Origin: CAVTQZ01 sp963737015
GTDB taxonomy: Bacteria > Actinomycetota > Acidimicrobiia > Acidimicrobiales > UBA8190
Reading direction: 5' to 3'
DNA length: 64,000 nt
Assembly (NCBI GenBank): GCA_963737015.1
Contig: CAVTQZ010000001.1
Location: 744,001 to 808,000, forward strand
The notes under the pieces were generated by a model, which was not told where the DNA came from, did not search any database, and saw only the letters and a list, made by a program, of their open reading frames with translations. Positions 55,715 through 63,094 of the stretch are shown here, in pieces (positions within the stretch are counted from its first letter, which is position 1; each line of letters opens with the position of its first letter). The position numbers and the translations under genes are program-made.

Positions 55715-56643
55715 GCCTTCGGAGTCCGAAGCTCGTGCAGCGCGGGGGCCGGGGTGATCCTGTGACGGAGGGTACCGAGGTGCTCGACGTTCAGCTCGAC
55801 TACGTCTCCCGGCCTGAGCCACGGATACTGGTCACCGAGACCGGTCGCCACCCTCTCGAGTATGCATCCCGTGCCGACCGTGCCGGAGCCGAACACGTCT
55901 CCCGGCACCACCCGCGTCCCCCGGCTCGCGTATGCGAGCATCTCGCCGAAGCTCCAATAGATGCTGTCGAGACGTCCCCCTCCATACCGACGCCCGTTCA
56001 CCGAGGCGCTCATCTCCAGGGCGAATGCCCGTCCTGAGCGAAACGGCTCGAGCTCATCGGCCGTGACGAGCCAGGGGCCGAGCGAGGTGGCACCGTCCTT
56101 TCCCTTGGCCGGGCCGAGACGCTGGCGCATCTCACGTTGTTGGAGGTCGCGTGCGGAGAAGTCGCACAGGATCGTGTACCCGGCGATGTGGAGCTCTGCG
56201 TCGGACGGGGCGAGATCGCCACCTCCGGTACCGACGACCGCTGCCACCTCGAGCTCGAAATCGAACATTTGCGAGCCGGGGGACACCGCCACTTCGTCGT
56301 AGGGCCCGTGCACGGCCGCGGGATTGGAGAAGTAGAAGACGGGCAGCTCGTACCAGTCCGCGTCGACGTCCCCGCGGGCGTTTCGGACGTGCTCCTCGAA
56401 TGCGAGGAAGTCACGGATGGAGGGTGGCGCCGGCACAGGGGCGCGTAGGGCCACCTCGGAGAGCGAGACCACCTCGGAAGGCGAGCTGCGCACCCGTTCT
56501 GCCTCGCCGAGGAGAACGTCGTTGCCGCGGCTCAGAAGGTCGATCATGCTCAGGCCCGATCCGAAGCCGTAAACCGTTTCGCCCTCGACGACGCCAACGC
56601 GTTCAGCGGTTGAATCGCCCCGGCTGTAGGTCACCAAGCGCAC
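55711..56643 (-). CDS. Fumarylacetoacetate hydrolase (FAH) family protein
   Basis: 310-aa metal-dependent hydrolase. The FAH fold is indicated by FLAFEEHVRNA, VFYFSNPAAVHGPYDEVAV, FDFELEVAAVVGTGG (metal-binding Glu), ILCDFSARDLQQREM, GPAKGKDGATSLGPWLV and GDVFGSGTVGTGCILE. It is a candidate for the last step of tyrosine degradation (fumarylacetoacetate cleavage), given the neighbouring phhA, hgmA and hpd. The family also includes other acylpyruvases. The start is GTG 56643, divergent from phhA. Confidence 0.85.
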   Translation of the reverse strand: MRLVTYSRGDSTAERVGVVEGETVYGFGSGLSMIDLLSRGNDVLLGEAERVRSSPSEVVSLSEVALRAPVPAPPSIRDFLAFEEHVRNARGDVDADWYELPVFYFSNPAAVHGPYDEVAVSPGSQMFDFELEVAAVVGTGGGDLAPSDAELHIAGYTILCDFSARDLQQREMRQRLGPAKGKDGATSLGPWLVTADELEPFRSGRAFALEMSASVNGRRYGGGRLDSIYWSFGEMLAYASRGTRVVPGDVFGSGTVGTGCILERVATGLGDQYPWLRPGDVVELNVEHLGTLRHRITPAPALHELRTPKA

Positions 56644-56665
56644 GCCGGCGCCTCTTCGAGAGGAG

Positions 56666-56677
56666 CATAATTGTGAG
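56666..56677 (+). promoter_or_regulatory. phhA -10 element (leaderless)
   Basis: CATAAT (56666-56671) lies 6 nt upstream of the phhA ATG at 56678, so transcription would start at or next to the initiation codon. AGAGGAG upstream is too far for a normal Shine-Dalgarno. Inference from spacing. Confidence 0.5.
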
Positions 56678-57526
56678 ATGGCGCTCGATCAGCCTTATCC
56701 CGAGGTGCTGGAGCTACCCGACGACCACCCCGGAGTGAGTGACCCCGGGTACAGGGGCCGAAGACAGGCGATCGTCGAGGCGTCCGCTGCTTATCTCGGA
56801 CACGGGCCGATCCCGATCGTGGAGTACACACGCGAAGAGGACGAGGTCTGGAGCGTCGTATCGCGTGAGCTGGCGGCCAAGCACCGCCGCAGCGCCTGTC
56901 GTCAATACCTCGACGCTTCCGCACGTCTCGTTCTCCCCTCAGATCGCGTTCCGCAGCTGCGCGAGGTTGATCAACGTCTGCGCGCGCTCACCGGCTTCGC
57001 CATCGCACCGGTACCGGGCCTCGTGCCTACGAGGCAGTTCTACGGGGCTCTCGCCGATCGAACCTTCCTCTCCACCCAGTACATACGGCATCACTCGGTG
57101 CCCTTTTACACTCCCGAGCCCGACATCGTCCACGAGATCATCGGTCACGCCAACATGCTCGCAGGAATGAAGTTCGCGGACCTGTACCAGGCGGCGGGGC
57201 GTGCGTCGCGTCGAGCGCACGGCGATGAGGCGCACGAGTTCTTCAGCCGGGTCTTCTGGTTCACGTTGGAATTCGGCGTGGTGTGGGAGGAGACGGAGCT
57301 GAAGGCTTACGGCGCCGGCCTGCTGTCGTCCTACGGCGAGATCGACGAGTTCCACCAAGCCGAGATCCGTCCGTTCGACATCGCCCAGATGGGCACCTTG
57401 GACTACGACATCACGCGGTACCAGCCGGTGCTCTTCGCAGCTGCGTCGTTCGAGGAGATGTACCGGGCGTTGCTGCAATTCTTCTCCACCTACGACGACG
57501 AGGTCCACGAACAGCTCGTTGCCTGA
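56678..57526 (+). CDS. phhA: Phenylalanine 4-monooxygenase
   Basis: Pterin- and iron-dependent hydroxylase that converts phenylalanine to tyrosine. The 282-aa protein has the iron-binding motif PDIVHEIIGHANML (two His) and the Glu ligand in FWFTLEFGVVWEETELKAYGAGLLSSYGE, as in bacterial PhhA. RQFYGALADRTFLSTQYIRHHSVPFYTPEPD is the signature region. It feeds hpd and hgmA on the opposite strand. No pterin carbinolamine dehydratase (phhB) is adjacent. Confidence 0.95.
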   Translation: MALDQPYPEVLELPDDHPGVSDPGYRGRRQAIVEASAAYLGHGPIPIVEYTREEDEVWSVVSRELAAKHRRSACRQYLDASARLVLPSDRVPQLREVDQRLRALTGFAIAPVPGLVPTRQFYGALADRTFLSTQYIRHHSVPFYTPEPDIVHEIIGHANMLAGMKFADLYQAAGRASRRAHGDEAHEFFSRVFWFTLEFGVVWEETELKAYGAGLLSSYGEIDEFHQAEIRPFDIAQMGTLDYDITRYQPVLFAAASFEEMYRALLQFFSTYDDEVHEQLVA

Positions 57527-57539
57527 GTGCCGGGCGGCC

Positions 57540-58695
57540 TCAGCCGAGCCAGCTCGACAGATAGCTCTGGTCCGCGACGGAGCGCGCCAGGTCCGTGACC
57601 CCCAAGGGTGAGAAGGTGTCGAGCATCACAGCGGTCTCGTCGGTCCTCGGGCTACCGAGCGCAGCCTCGACGGCCCCCGGTTGCGGGCCGTGGACGAAGC
57701 CCGCAGGGTGCAGGGTCAACGAACCGGAGGCGATACCCGAGCCGCGCCGACTTGTGAATTCGCCGTCGACGTAGAAGAGAACCTCGTCCGAGTCCACGTT
57801 CGAGTGGTGGTAGGGGATGGGGACCGCATCGGGATCGAAGTCGAGTGGGCGCGGCACGAAGCTGCAGACGACGAAGCCGGGGCCGGCGAAGGTCTGGTGC
57901 ACGGGGGGCGGCTGGTGCAGCCGGCCGACGATCGGCTCGAAGTCCCCGATCGAGAGAGCGTACGGATACACGCAGCCGTCCCATCCCACGACGTCGAAAG
58001 GGTGAGACACGTGCACGTGCCTCGCCCAACCCCCGCGGTGTCGGACGAGCACCTCGACTGCGTCGCCATCGACAAGGAGCGGGCCGACGGGGGCGCGGAG
58101 GTCGCGCTCGGAGAAGGGGGCACCCTCGCGAAGCTGTCCGCCGGGGGTGAGATAGCGCGTCGGTATCTCGACATGTCCTGAGGCCTCGAAGACCAGCAGG
58201 CTCAGCTCCCCGCCTCCCTCCACCAGCCACCGGTGTGTGGTCGCCGCGGGCATGACCACATAGTCGCCCGCTGCGACCTCGATCGATCCGAAGACTGATT
58301 CGACGACGCCGCGGCCAGAGTAGACGAAGGCGAGCTCGTCGCCCTCGGCGTTTCGGTAAAGAGGGCTCGAGCGCCGGGCTCTCACCCAGCACAGCGACAC
58401 GTCCCGATTCGATGCGATCACGCGCCGACCCAGGACCGGGTCCTCGGTTGCGTCCAGCTCTGCGAGGCGGACGTGCAGACGGCTCGAGCGCCGAGTTCGA
58501 GGTGGGTGCCTCGCGCTCGAAGTCGACCTCTTCGGCCGACTTCAGCGCGCTCGGGGAGTGGCGGTGGTACAGGAGGGAGGAGGCGTCCGAGAAGCCGCGT
58601 TGGCTCACCAGCTCCTCGGCGAGCCGACCTTGTGAGTCACGGTGGACCGTGTGGCGCTTTCTCGGGACGTCCCCGACACGCACGTAGTAGGGCAC
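57540..58695 (-). CDS. hgmA: Homogentisate 1,2-dioxygenase (one frame disruption)
   Basis: Iron dioxygenase opening homogentisate to maleylacetoacetate. The N-terminus, from GTG 58695 (PYYVRVGDVPRKRHTVHR), fits known HgmA and has AGGAGG about 5 nt upstream. The main domain includes GDYVVMPAATTHRW, HVSHPFDVVGWDGCVYPYALSI, IPYHHSNVDSDEVLFYVDGEF and LTLHPAGFVHGPQPGA. The frame shifts by net +1 near 58476-58482, where SALEP must join LHVRLAELDATEDPV. Removing one base gives an intact 384-aa protein. I treat it as a sequence error. Downstream of hpd on the same strand. Confidence 0.88.
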
Positions 58696-58735
58696 CGGCA
58701 CCTCCTGCCGAAGGTGTTGCTACTGGTGTTCTACG

Positions 58736-59887
58736 TCAAAGATTGCCGCGCCGGGCCTGCTCGCGCTCGATCGCCTCGAAGAGAGCCTTGAAGTTGCCCT
58801 CCCCGAAACCCGTCGCCCCCCGTCTCTCGATGACCTCCACGAAGACGGTGGGCCGGTCGGCCAATGTCTCGGTGAAGACCTGGAGCAGCGTGCCACCCGA
58901 GTCGACGTCGACGAGTATCCCGAGCCGCTCGAGCCGGGTCCAAGGGACGTCTATGTCGCCCAGGCGCTCGCGGGCATCTTCGTAGTAGGAGGCCGGCGGC
59001 ACCAGAAAACGCACTCCACGCCGCTCGAGGTCTTCCACGGCGGTCACGATGTCGTCGGTCCGGAGCGCGATGTGCTGGATGCCGGGGGCGCCGTAAGCCT
59101 CGAGGTACTCGCTGATCTGGCTCTTTCGCAGCCCGGGTGCCGGTTCGTTGATCGGAAGGACGACCCGGCCCCCGTTCCACATCACGGTGGAGCGAAGCGC
59201 CGAGTATTGCGTCGAGATCTGGTCCGCATCGAAGTGGCGCATCTCGCGAAGGCCGAGCACCTCCTCGTGCCATGCGACCCACTTGTCGAGCATGCCCTCC
59301 TCGACGTTCGCTACGACGTGGTCGACGGCCCCGAGGCCCGGCTTCCAGGGATCGTCCGGGCGTGGGAGACCTTCGGCGGTGAAGCCCGGCGAGAAGATCC
59401 CTCGGTAGGCGCCACGGTCGACGAAGTTGAAATGCGTGTCCCCGTAGGCGGCTATCGACGCGACCCGCACGGCACCGTCTGCGTCCGACCGGGTCTGCGG
59501 AGCCTGCGTCACCGACGCCCCCCGCTCTGCTACGTAAGCGACGAGCGTGTCGACGTCGGTGGCGGCAAAGGAGATCGACCTGACTCCGTCGCCGTGGCGC
59601 CGTACATGATCGGCGATCTCGTCCTCGGGATGGAGAGCGGCGGTCACGAGGAAGCGGATCTCACCCTGCCTCAGGAAATAGCTGGGCCTGTCGAGGCCTG
59701 TCTCGGGCCCACCGTATGCAGCGCACTCGAAGCCGAATCCCGCCATCAGCCATTGGGCGAACGCCCTGGCGTTGCCGACCCAGAGCTCCAGGTGGTCGAC
59801 CCCTATGATCAGGTCGGCGGGGGTCATCGAACCGGCGGGTGTGGGTGGGGATTCAGTCACGCTTCCATCGAACGACTTCTGGCCCAT
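58736..59887 (-). CDS. hpd: 4-hydroxyphenylpyruvate dioxygenase
   Basis: Iron-dependent enzyme that converts 4-hydroxyphenylpyruvate to homogentisate. About 383 aa with two vicinal-oxygen-chelate domains. Metal ligands are His in GAVDHVVANVEEGMLDKWV and GIQHIALRTDDIV, and Glu in GTLLQVFTETLADRPTVFVE. ATG 59887 is chosen over the longer frame to 59959, which runs into the divergent Lrp gene. Same-strand neighbour of hgmA, 40 nt apart. Likely controlled by the divergent Lrp/AsnC regulator. Confidence 0.95.
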   Translation of the reverse strand: MGQKSFDGSVTESPPTPAGSMTPADLIIGVDHLELWVGNARAFAQWLMAGFGFECAAYGGPETGLDRPSYFLRQGEIRFLVTAALHPEDEIADHVRRHGDGVRSISFAATDVDTLVAYVAERGASVTQAPQTRSDADGAVRVASIAAYGDTHFNFVDRGAYRGIFSPGFTAEGLPRPDDPWKPGLGAVDHVVANVEEGMLDKWVAWHEEVLGLREMRHFDADQISTQYSALRSTVMWNGGRVVLPINEPAPGLRKSQISEYLEAYGAPGIQHIALRTDDIVTAVEDLERRGVRFLVPPASYYEDARERLGDIDVPWTRLERLGILVDVDSGGTLLQVFTETLADRPTVFVEVIERRGATGFGEGNFKALFEAIEREQARRGNL

Positions 59888-59929
59888 GACGTCAACACAT
59901 GGTGCCCTGCCTATACAAAATGATCTACG
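59888..59929. promoter_or_regulatory. Shared divergent promoter of hpd and the Lrp/AsnC regulator
   Basis: A 42-nt intergenic gap with an AT-rich patch (CTATACAAAATGATC, about 59911-59925), in contrast to the GC-rich surroundings. TATACA at 59912-59917 could be a -10 for the regulator; the opposite strand offers TATAGG for hpd. A binding site for the Lrp-type regulator here is plausible but not resolved. Confidence 0.45.
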
Positions 59930-60428
59930 ATGATGCAGTTGATTAAGCAACCTGCTCAATCTCGAAGCCTGGACGACGTGGACCGACGTCTACTGGCCAC
60001 CCTGGCGGCAGCTCCACGCGGGGGCGCTCGAGATCTCGCGACGCATGGGCATCGCCAGGAACACCGTCTCGTCCCGTCTCGACAAGCTCACCGCTTCGGG
60101 TGTCGTCGCGGGCTTCGGACCCGAGATCGACCTGGCGGCGATCGGCTACCGCGTCTCCGCCTACGTGACGTTGGAGATCGCCCAGGGCCGCGGGGGGCAG
60201 GTCACCGAGCATCTCGAACAGGTTCCGCAGGTGGTGGAAGCACACCGCACGACCGGTGCGGGTGATCTGTTGTGCAGGGTCGTGGCCCTGTCGAATGCCC
60301 ATCTCGCGGAGGTCCTCGACCGGATCCTGGAGGTCCCGGGCATCACGAGGACGACCACGTCCCTCGTACTCGACACGCCCGTGCCAACGAGGGTCCTACC
60401 CGCGATCGAGGCGATGCCGGCCAGATGA
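59930..60428 (+). CDS. Lrp/AsnC family transcriptional regulator (one frame disruption)
   Basis: Helix-turn-helix regulator of about 165 aa with an AsnC/RAM ligand domain. The N-terminus reads LDDVDRRLLATLAAAPR; the continuation, in the +1 frame, is GALEISRRMGIARNTVSSRLDKLTASGVVAGFGPEIDLAAIGY. The break lies in or near the G5 run at about 60014-60024. The C-terminal part (YVTLEIAQGRGGQVTEHLEQVPQVVEAHRTTGAGDLLCRVV) is the ligand-binding domain. Divergent from hpd, so it is a likely regulator of tyrosine catabolism. The frame disruption is probably a sequence error. Confidence 0.83.
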
Positions 60429-62011
60429 GCTCGAACCTCGGTGAGATGACGCCCCCGAAGAGCGGTCGCACGGATATCGATCGCACGACCACGAGGAGCA
60501 CGTCGCGTCACGACCGTGCTTACCTTCCGATCGCGCTCGTCGTCACGGTCGCCACTTGGGTCGGCCTCTTCCTTCAGCGCGGAGCCGCCCACACTCCCAA
60601 CATCGATGACTACGGCTACGCGGCCTTGGCGTACCGCCTCGGACACCTGCTCGTGAGCAGTCCCGGCAAAGGCATCCATTCCGTTCTGCACACCGGACAG
60701 ACTGCGCCCCTCGTGCCTCTGTTGGCCGCCGGCCCCTCCCATCTAGGCGGCGTGCAGGGAGCCGTGAGTATCGAGGTGATCTTCTTGATCCTCCTCGTGT
60801 GCGGTGCCTACCAGCTCGCTCGATATTGGCTCGGTCCGGCTGCCTCCAGCGTGGCGGCACTGGTGGTCGGCATGAACCAGGCGGTCATGAGCTGGGCTCT
60901 GATGTTCAACTTTGCACTTTCCACGACGGCAGCCACCGTGTGGGCATTCGCTTCGTACCTGCATTCCGACCATCTCAAGAAGCGTGGGTGGAGCGTGGTG
61001 CTGGGGTTCTCAGTCGGCTTTCTCCTGGTGTCCCGCACCCTCGCCGTCGTCTACGCCGCCCCGCTGGCTCTCGTCATAGTCGTGGACCTCCTCTGGTTCT
61101 ATCGAGACCGTCTCACGCAACTGCCGTGGATCAATGTCGCCATCATCACGGGCCTCGTGTTGGTGATCGCCGCCCCTTGGTGGGCGGTGTCCGGTCAACA
61201 TGCTTTCCGTTACCTTCGAGGCACCGGGTACCAGAGCGGCGTGGGGTTGTCGCCGTCGGCGATCGGGAACCGGCTCTACTGGACCATCTACGACCTCGGA
61301 CGCTTCGAGTCCGTCGCGCTCGGGATTGCCCTGGTCGCCTTCGCGGTTCTGCTCGTGACCCGAAGACCAAAGGGCGGTGGTCGATTGCTCATCGCGGTCT
61401 GGTCTGTGATGGTGCTGATCGCGCTCTCGACCTCGCATCCTGGTGGCACGGGCTTCGCCCTGCCGGTGATATCGCTGGTGATCGTCATGGTGGCGAGCGT
61501 GTTGCCCTCTTCGCGCCTCATTACGGCGGCGGTCTGCGCCGTCCTTGCGTTGGGGGTGGCTTCGCAGGTGACGGGCACGCAAAATCAGTGGTGGCTCGGG
61601 CCGCCCTACAGCGTCGAAGCCTTGGAGGTGACGGCGACCGGCAACGGACCCGTCGCCGACTTCGATGCGTTGGAACAGCGGCTCCTGGGCATGCTCGGCG
61701 GCCGTCAGACAGTCTTGACGCGCGACGACAACGCGGTGAATGCCGGGGGTCTCAACTGGTTCTCGATCCGGCAAAATCGGCCGCTCGACTTGATAGTCGC
61801 CCCGTACGGCGGGGAGAACGCGCTCACGACCGTCGCTCGAGAGCTACAACACTCCACCTTCCTGGTCACCGGTACCTCCCCGTCGCCGTATCACCAGGAC
61901 TTCAGTCAGCAGGCCGTGAAGCAGATCGCGACCCGAGAGGGGTTCGCCCCCTATCGGGTGTTGTGGATAAACGCCAAGGACATCGTGCAGATCTGGAAGC
62001 GCCAGGCCTGA
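60425..62011 (+). CDS. Membrane glycosyltransferase, GT39/ArnT-like
   Basis: Polytopic protein of 528 aa that resembles dolichyl/polyprenyl-phosphate mannosyltransferases (GT-C fold). The N-terminal ~33 residues are cytoplasmic. The first helix (YLPIALVVTVATWVGLF) is followed by a luminal loop with NIDDYGYAALAYRLG, where the acidic pair is typical of GT-C active sites. About nine to ten more helices follow, and a C-terminal extracellular region of ~150 residues ends the protein. The donor and acceptor are unknown. ATG 60425 overlaps the regulator stop (ATGA). Confidence 0.72.
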   Translation: MSSNLGEMTPPKSGRTDIDRTTTRSTSRHDRAYLPIALVVTVATWVGLFLQRGAAHTPNIDDYGYAALAYRLGHLLVSSPGKGIHSVLHTGQTAPLVPLLAAGPSHLGGVQGAVSIEVIFLILLVCGAYQLARYWLGPAASSVAALVVGMNQAVMSWALMFNFALSTTAATVWAFASYLHSDHLKKRGWSVVLGFSVGFLLVSRTLAVVYAAPLALVIVVDLLWFYRDRLTQLPWINVAIITGLVLVIAAPWWAVSGQHAFRYLRGTGYQSGVGLSPSAIGNRLYWTIYDLGRFESVALGIALVAFAVLLVTRRPKGGGRLLIAVWSVMVLIALSTSHPGGTGFALPVISLVIVMVASVLPSSRLITAAVCAVLALGVASQVTGTQNQWWLGPPYSVEALEVTATGNGPVADFDALEQRLLGMLGGRQTVLTRDDNAVNAGGLNWFSIRQNRPLDLIVAPYGGENALTTVARELQHSTFLVTGTSPSPYHQDFSQQAVKQIATREGFAPYRVLWINAKDIVQIWKRQA

Positions 62012-62021
62012 GCGGCCTCCA

Positions 62022-62067
62022 CGGTGGGAGTTGCATGAACATCCGGTGGGAGTTGCATGAATATGCA
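62022..62067 (+). promoter_or_regulatory. Tandem ArgR operator (two ARG boxes)
   Basis: A 21-nt unit CGGTGGGAGTTGCATGAA(C/T)AT occurs at 62022-62042 and again from 62044, a period of 22 nt. The downstream copy completes a perfect palindrome TGCAT-GAAT-ATGCA (62054-62067 region), the classic ARG-box half-site pair. The upstream copy is imperfect. Centre-to-centre spacing of about two helical turns fits an ArgR hexamer. Confidence 0.8.
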
Positions 62068-62081
62068 GCGCCACGTATAAA
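62053..62081 (+). promoter_or_regulatory. argC promoter overlapping the ARG box (leaderless)
   Basis: TTGCAT (62053-62058) as -35 and TATAAA (62076-62081) as -10 are separated by 17 bp. The -10 ends 8 nt before ATG 62090, so the mRNA would begin at or very near the start codon. The -35 lies inside the downstream ARG box, so ArgR binding would block polymerase. Confidence 0.78.
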
Positions 62082-62089
62082 CTTGCGCG

Positions 62090-63094
62090 ATGCAAGTGGG
62101 AGTCCTTGGTGCCTCGGGCTACGCCGGGGCGGAGCTCCTGAGGCTCTGCGCGGGGCATCCGGAGCTCGAAGTCGTGTTCGCGGGGGCCGAGACCCAGGCC
62201 GGTCGGCGCGTGTCGGAGCTCTATCCGTCGTTGGCTGCGGCGTACCCTTCGCTCGAGTTCGCGCGAGTTGAAGCCGGGGAGATCGAAGGTCTCGACCTCT
62301 TGTTCCTCGCGCTCCCGCATGGGCAGTCACAGGAGCTCGTGCCCGTGCTCGTGGACCGGGTGAAGGTGCTCGTCGACCTTTCGGCTGACTTCAGGATCGA
62401 CAGCACGTCGTACGCGCAGTGGTACGGACGAGAACATGGATCGCCGCAGCTGATCGATCGCTTCGTCTGCGGACTGCCCGAGCTCTATCGCGCCGAGTTG
62501 CAAGGGGCGCACCTGGTGGCGGTCCCCGGCTGTTATCCGACCGCAGCGTGTCTCGCCCTCGCGCCCCTGGTCAAAAACGGGGTGATCGAACCAGCAGGCG
62601 TGGTCGTGGATGCCGCGAGCGGTGTCTCAGGCGCCGGCCGCAAGCTCGATCACGCCACGCAATTCAACACAGTGGACGAAGACTTCACCGCGTACGGCCT
62701 GCTCGATCATCGGCACACTCCCGAGATGGAGCGGTTGACCGGAGCGCAGGTCGTCTTCACCCCGCACCTCGCGCCGATGAACCGCGGGATCCTCGCAACC
62801 TGCTACGGACGAGCGACAGGGACCGGCGCGGACGCGCTGACGGTGCTCCGAGATGCCTACCGGGACGAGCCGTTCGTGGTCGTCGCTGAAGCCCCCCCGT
62901 CGACCAAAGCGACACTCGGTTCCAACTGCGCACACCTGACCGCTCGTAACGACCCCCGTACGGGATGGGTCGTCTCGATCTGCGCCATCGACAATTTGGT
63001 GAAGGGCGCGGCGGGCCAGGCTCTCCAGTGCGCCAACATCGTTCACGGCTTCCCCGAGACGCTCGGACTGCCGGTGGCAGGGGTGTACCCGTGA
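62090..63094 (+). CDS. argC: N-acetyl-gamma-glutamyl-phosphate reductase
   Basis: NADPH-dependent third step of arginine synthesis. The 334-aa protein has MQVGVLGASGYAGAELLRL (Rossmann motif), PHGQSQELVPV, LSADFRI, the catalytic Cys in VAVPGCYPTAACLAL, and VSGAGRKLDHATQFNTVDEDFTAYGL. ATG 62090 is close to the -10 element, consistent with a leaderless transcript. Its stop overlaps the argJ GTG (GTGA). Regulated by the ARG boxes directly upstream. Confidence 0.97.
   Translation: MQVGVLGASGYAGAELLRLCAGHPELEVVFAGAETQAGRRVSELYPSLAAAYPSLEFARVEAGEIEGLDLLFLALPHGQSQELVPVLVDRVKVLVDLSADFRIDSTSYAQWYGREHGSPQLIDRFVCGLPELYRAELQGAHLVAVPGCYPTAACLALAPLVKNGVIEPAGVVVDAASGVSGAGRKLDHATQFNTVDEDFTAYGLLDHRHTPEMERLTGAQVVFTPHLAPMNRGILATCYGRATGTGADALTVLRDAYRDEPFVVVAEAPPSTKATLGSNCAHLTARNDPRTGWVVSICAIDNLVKGAAGQALQCANIVHGFPETLGLPVAGVYP

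Noticed and set aside
62022..62064. CRISPR-like or tandem repeat
   Set aside because: Only two copies with a 22-nt period, explained by tandem ARG boxes at the argC promoter.
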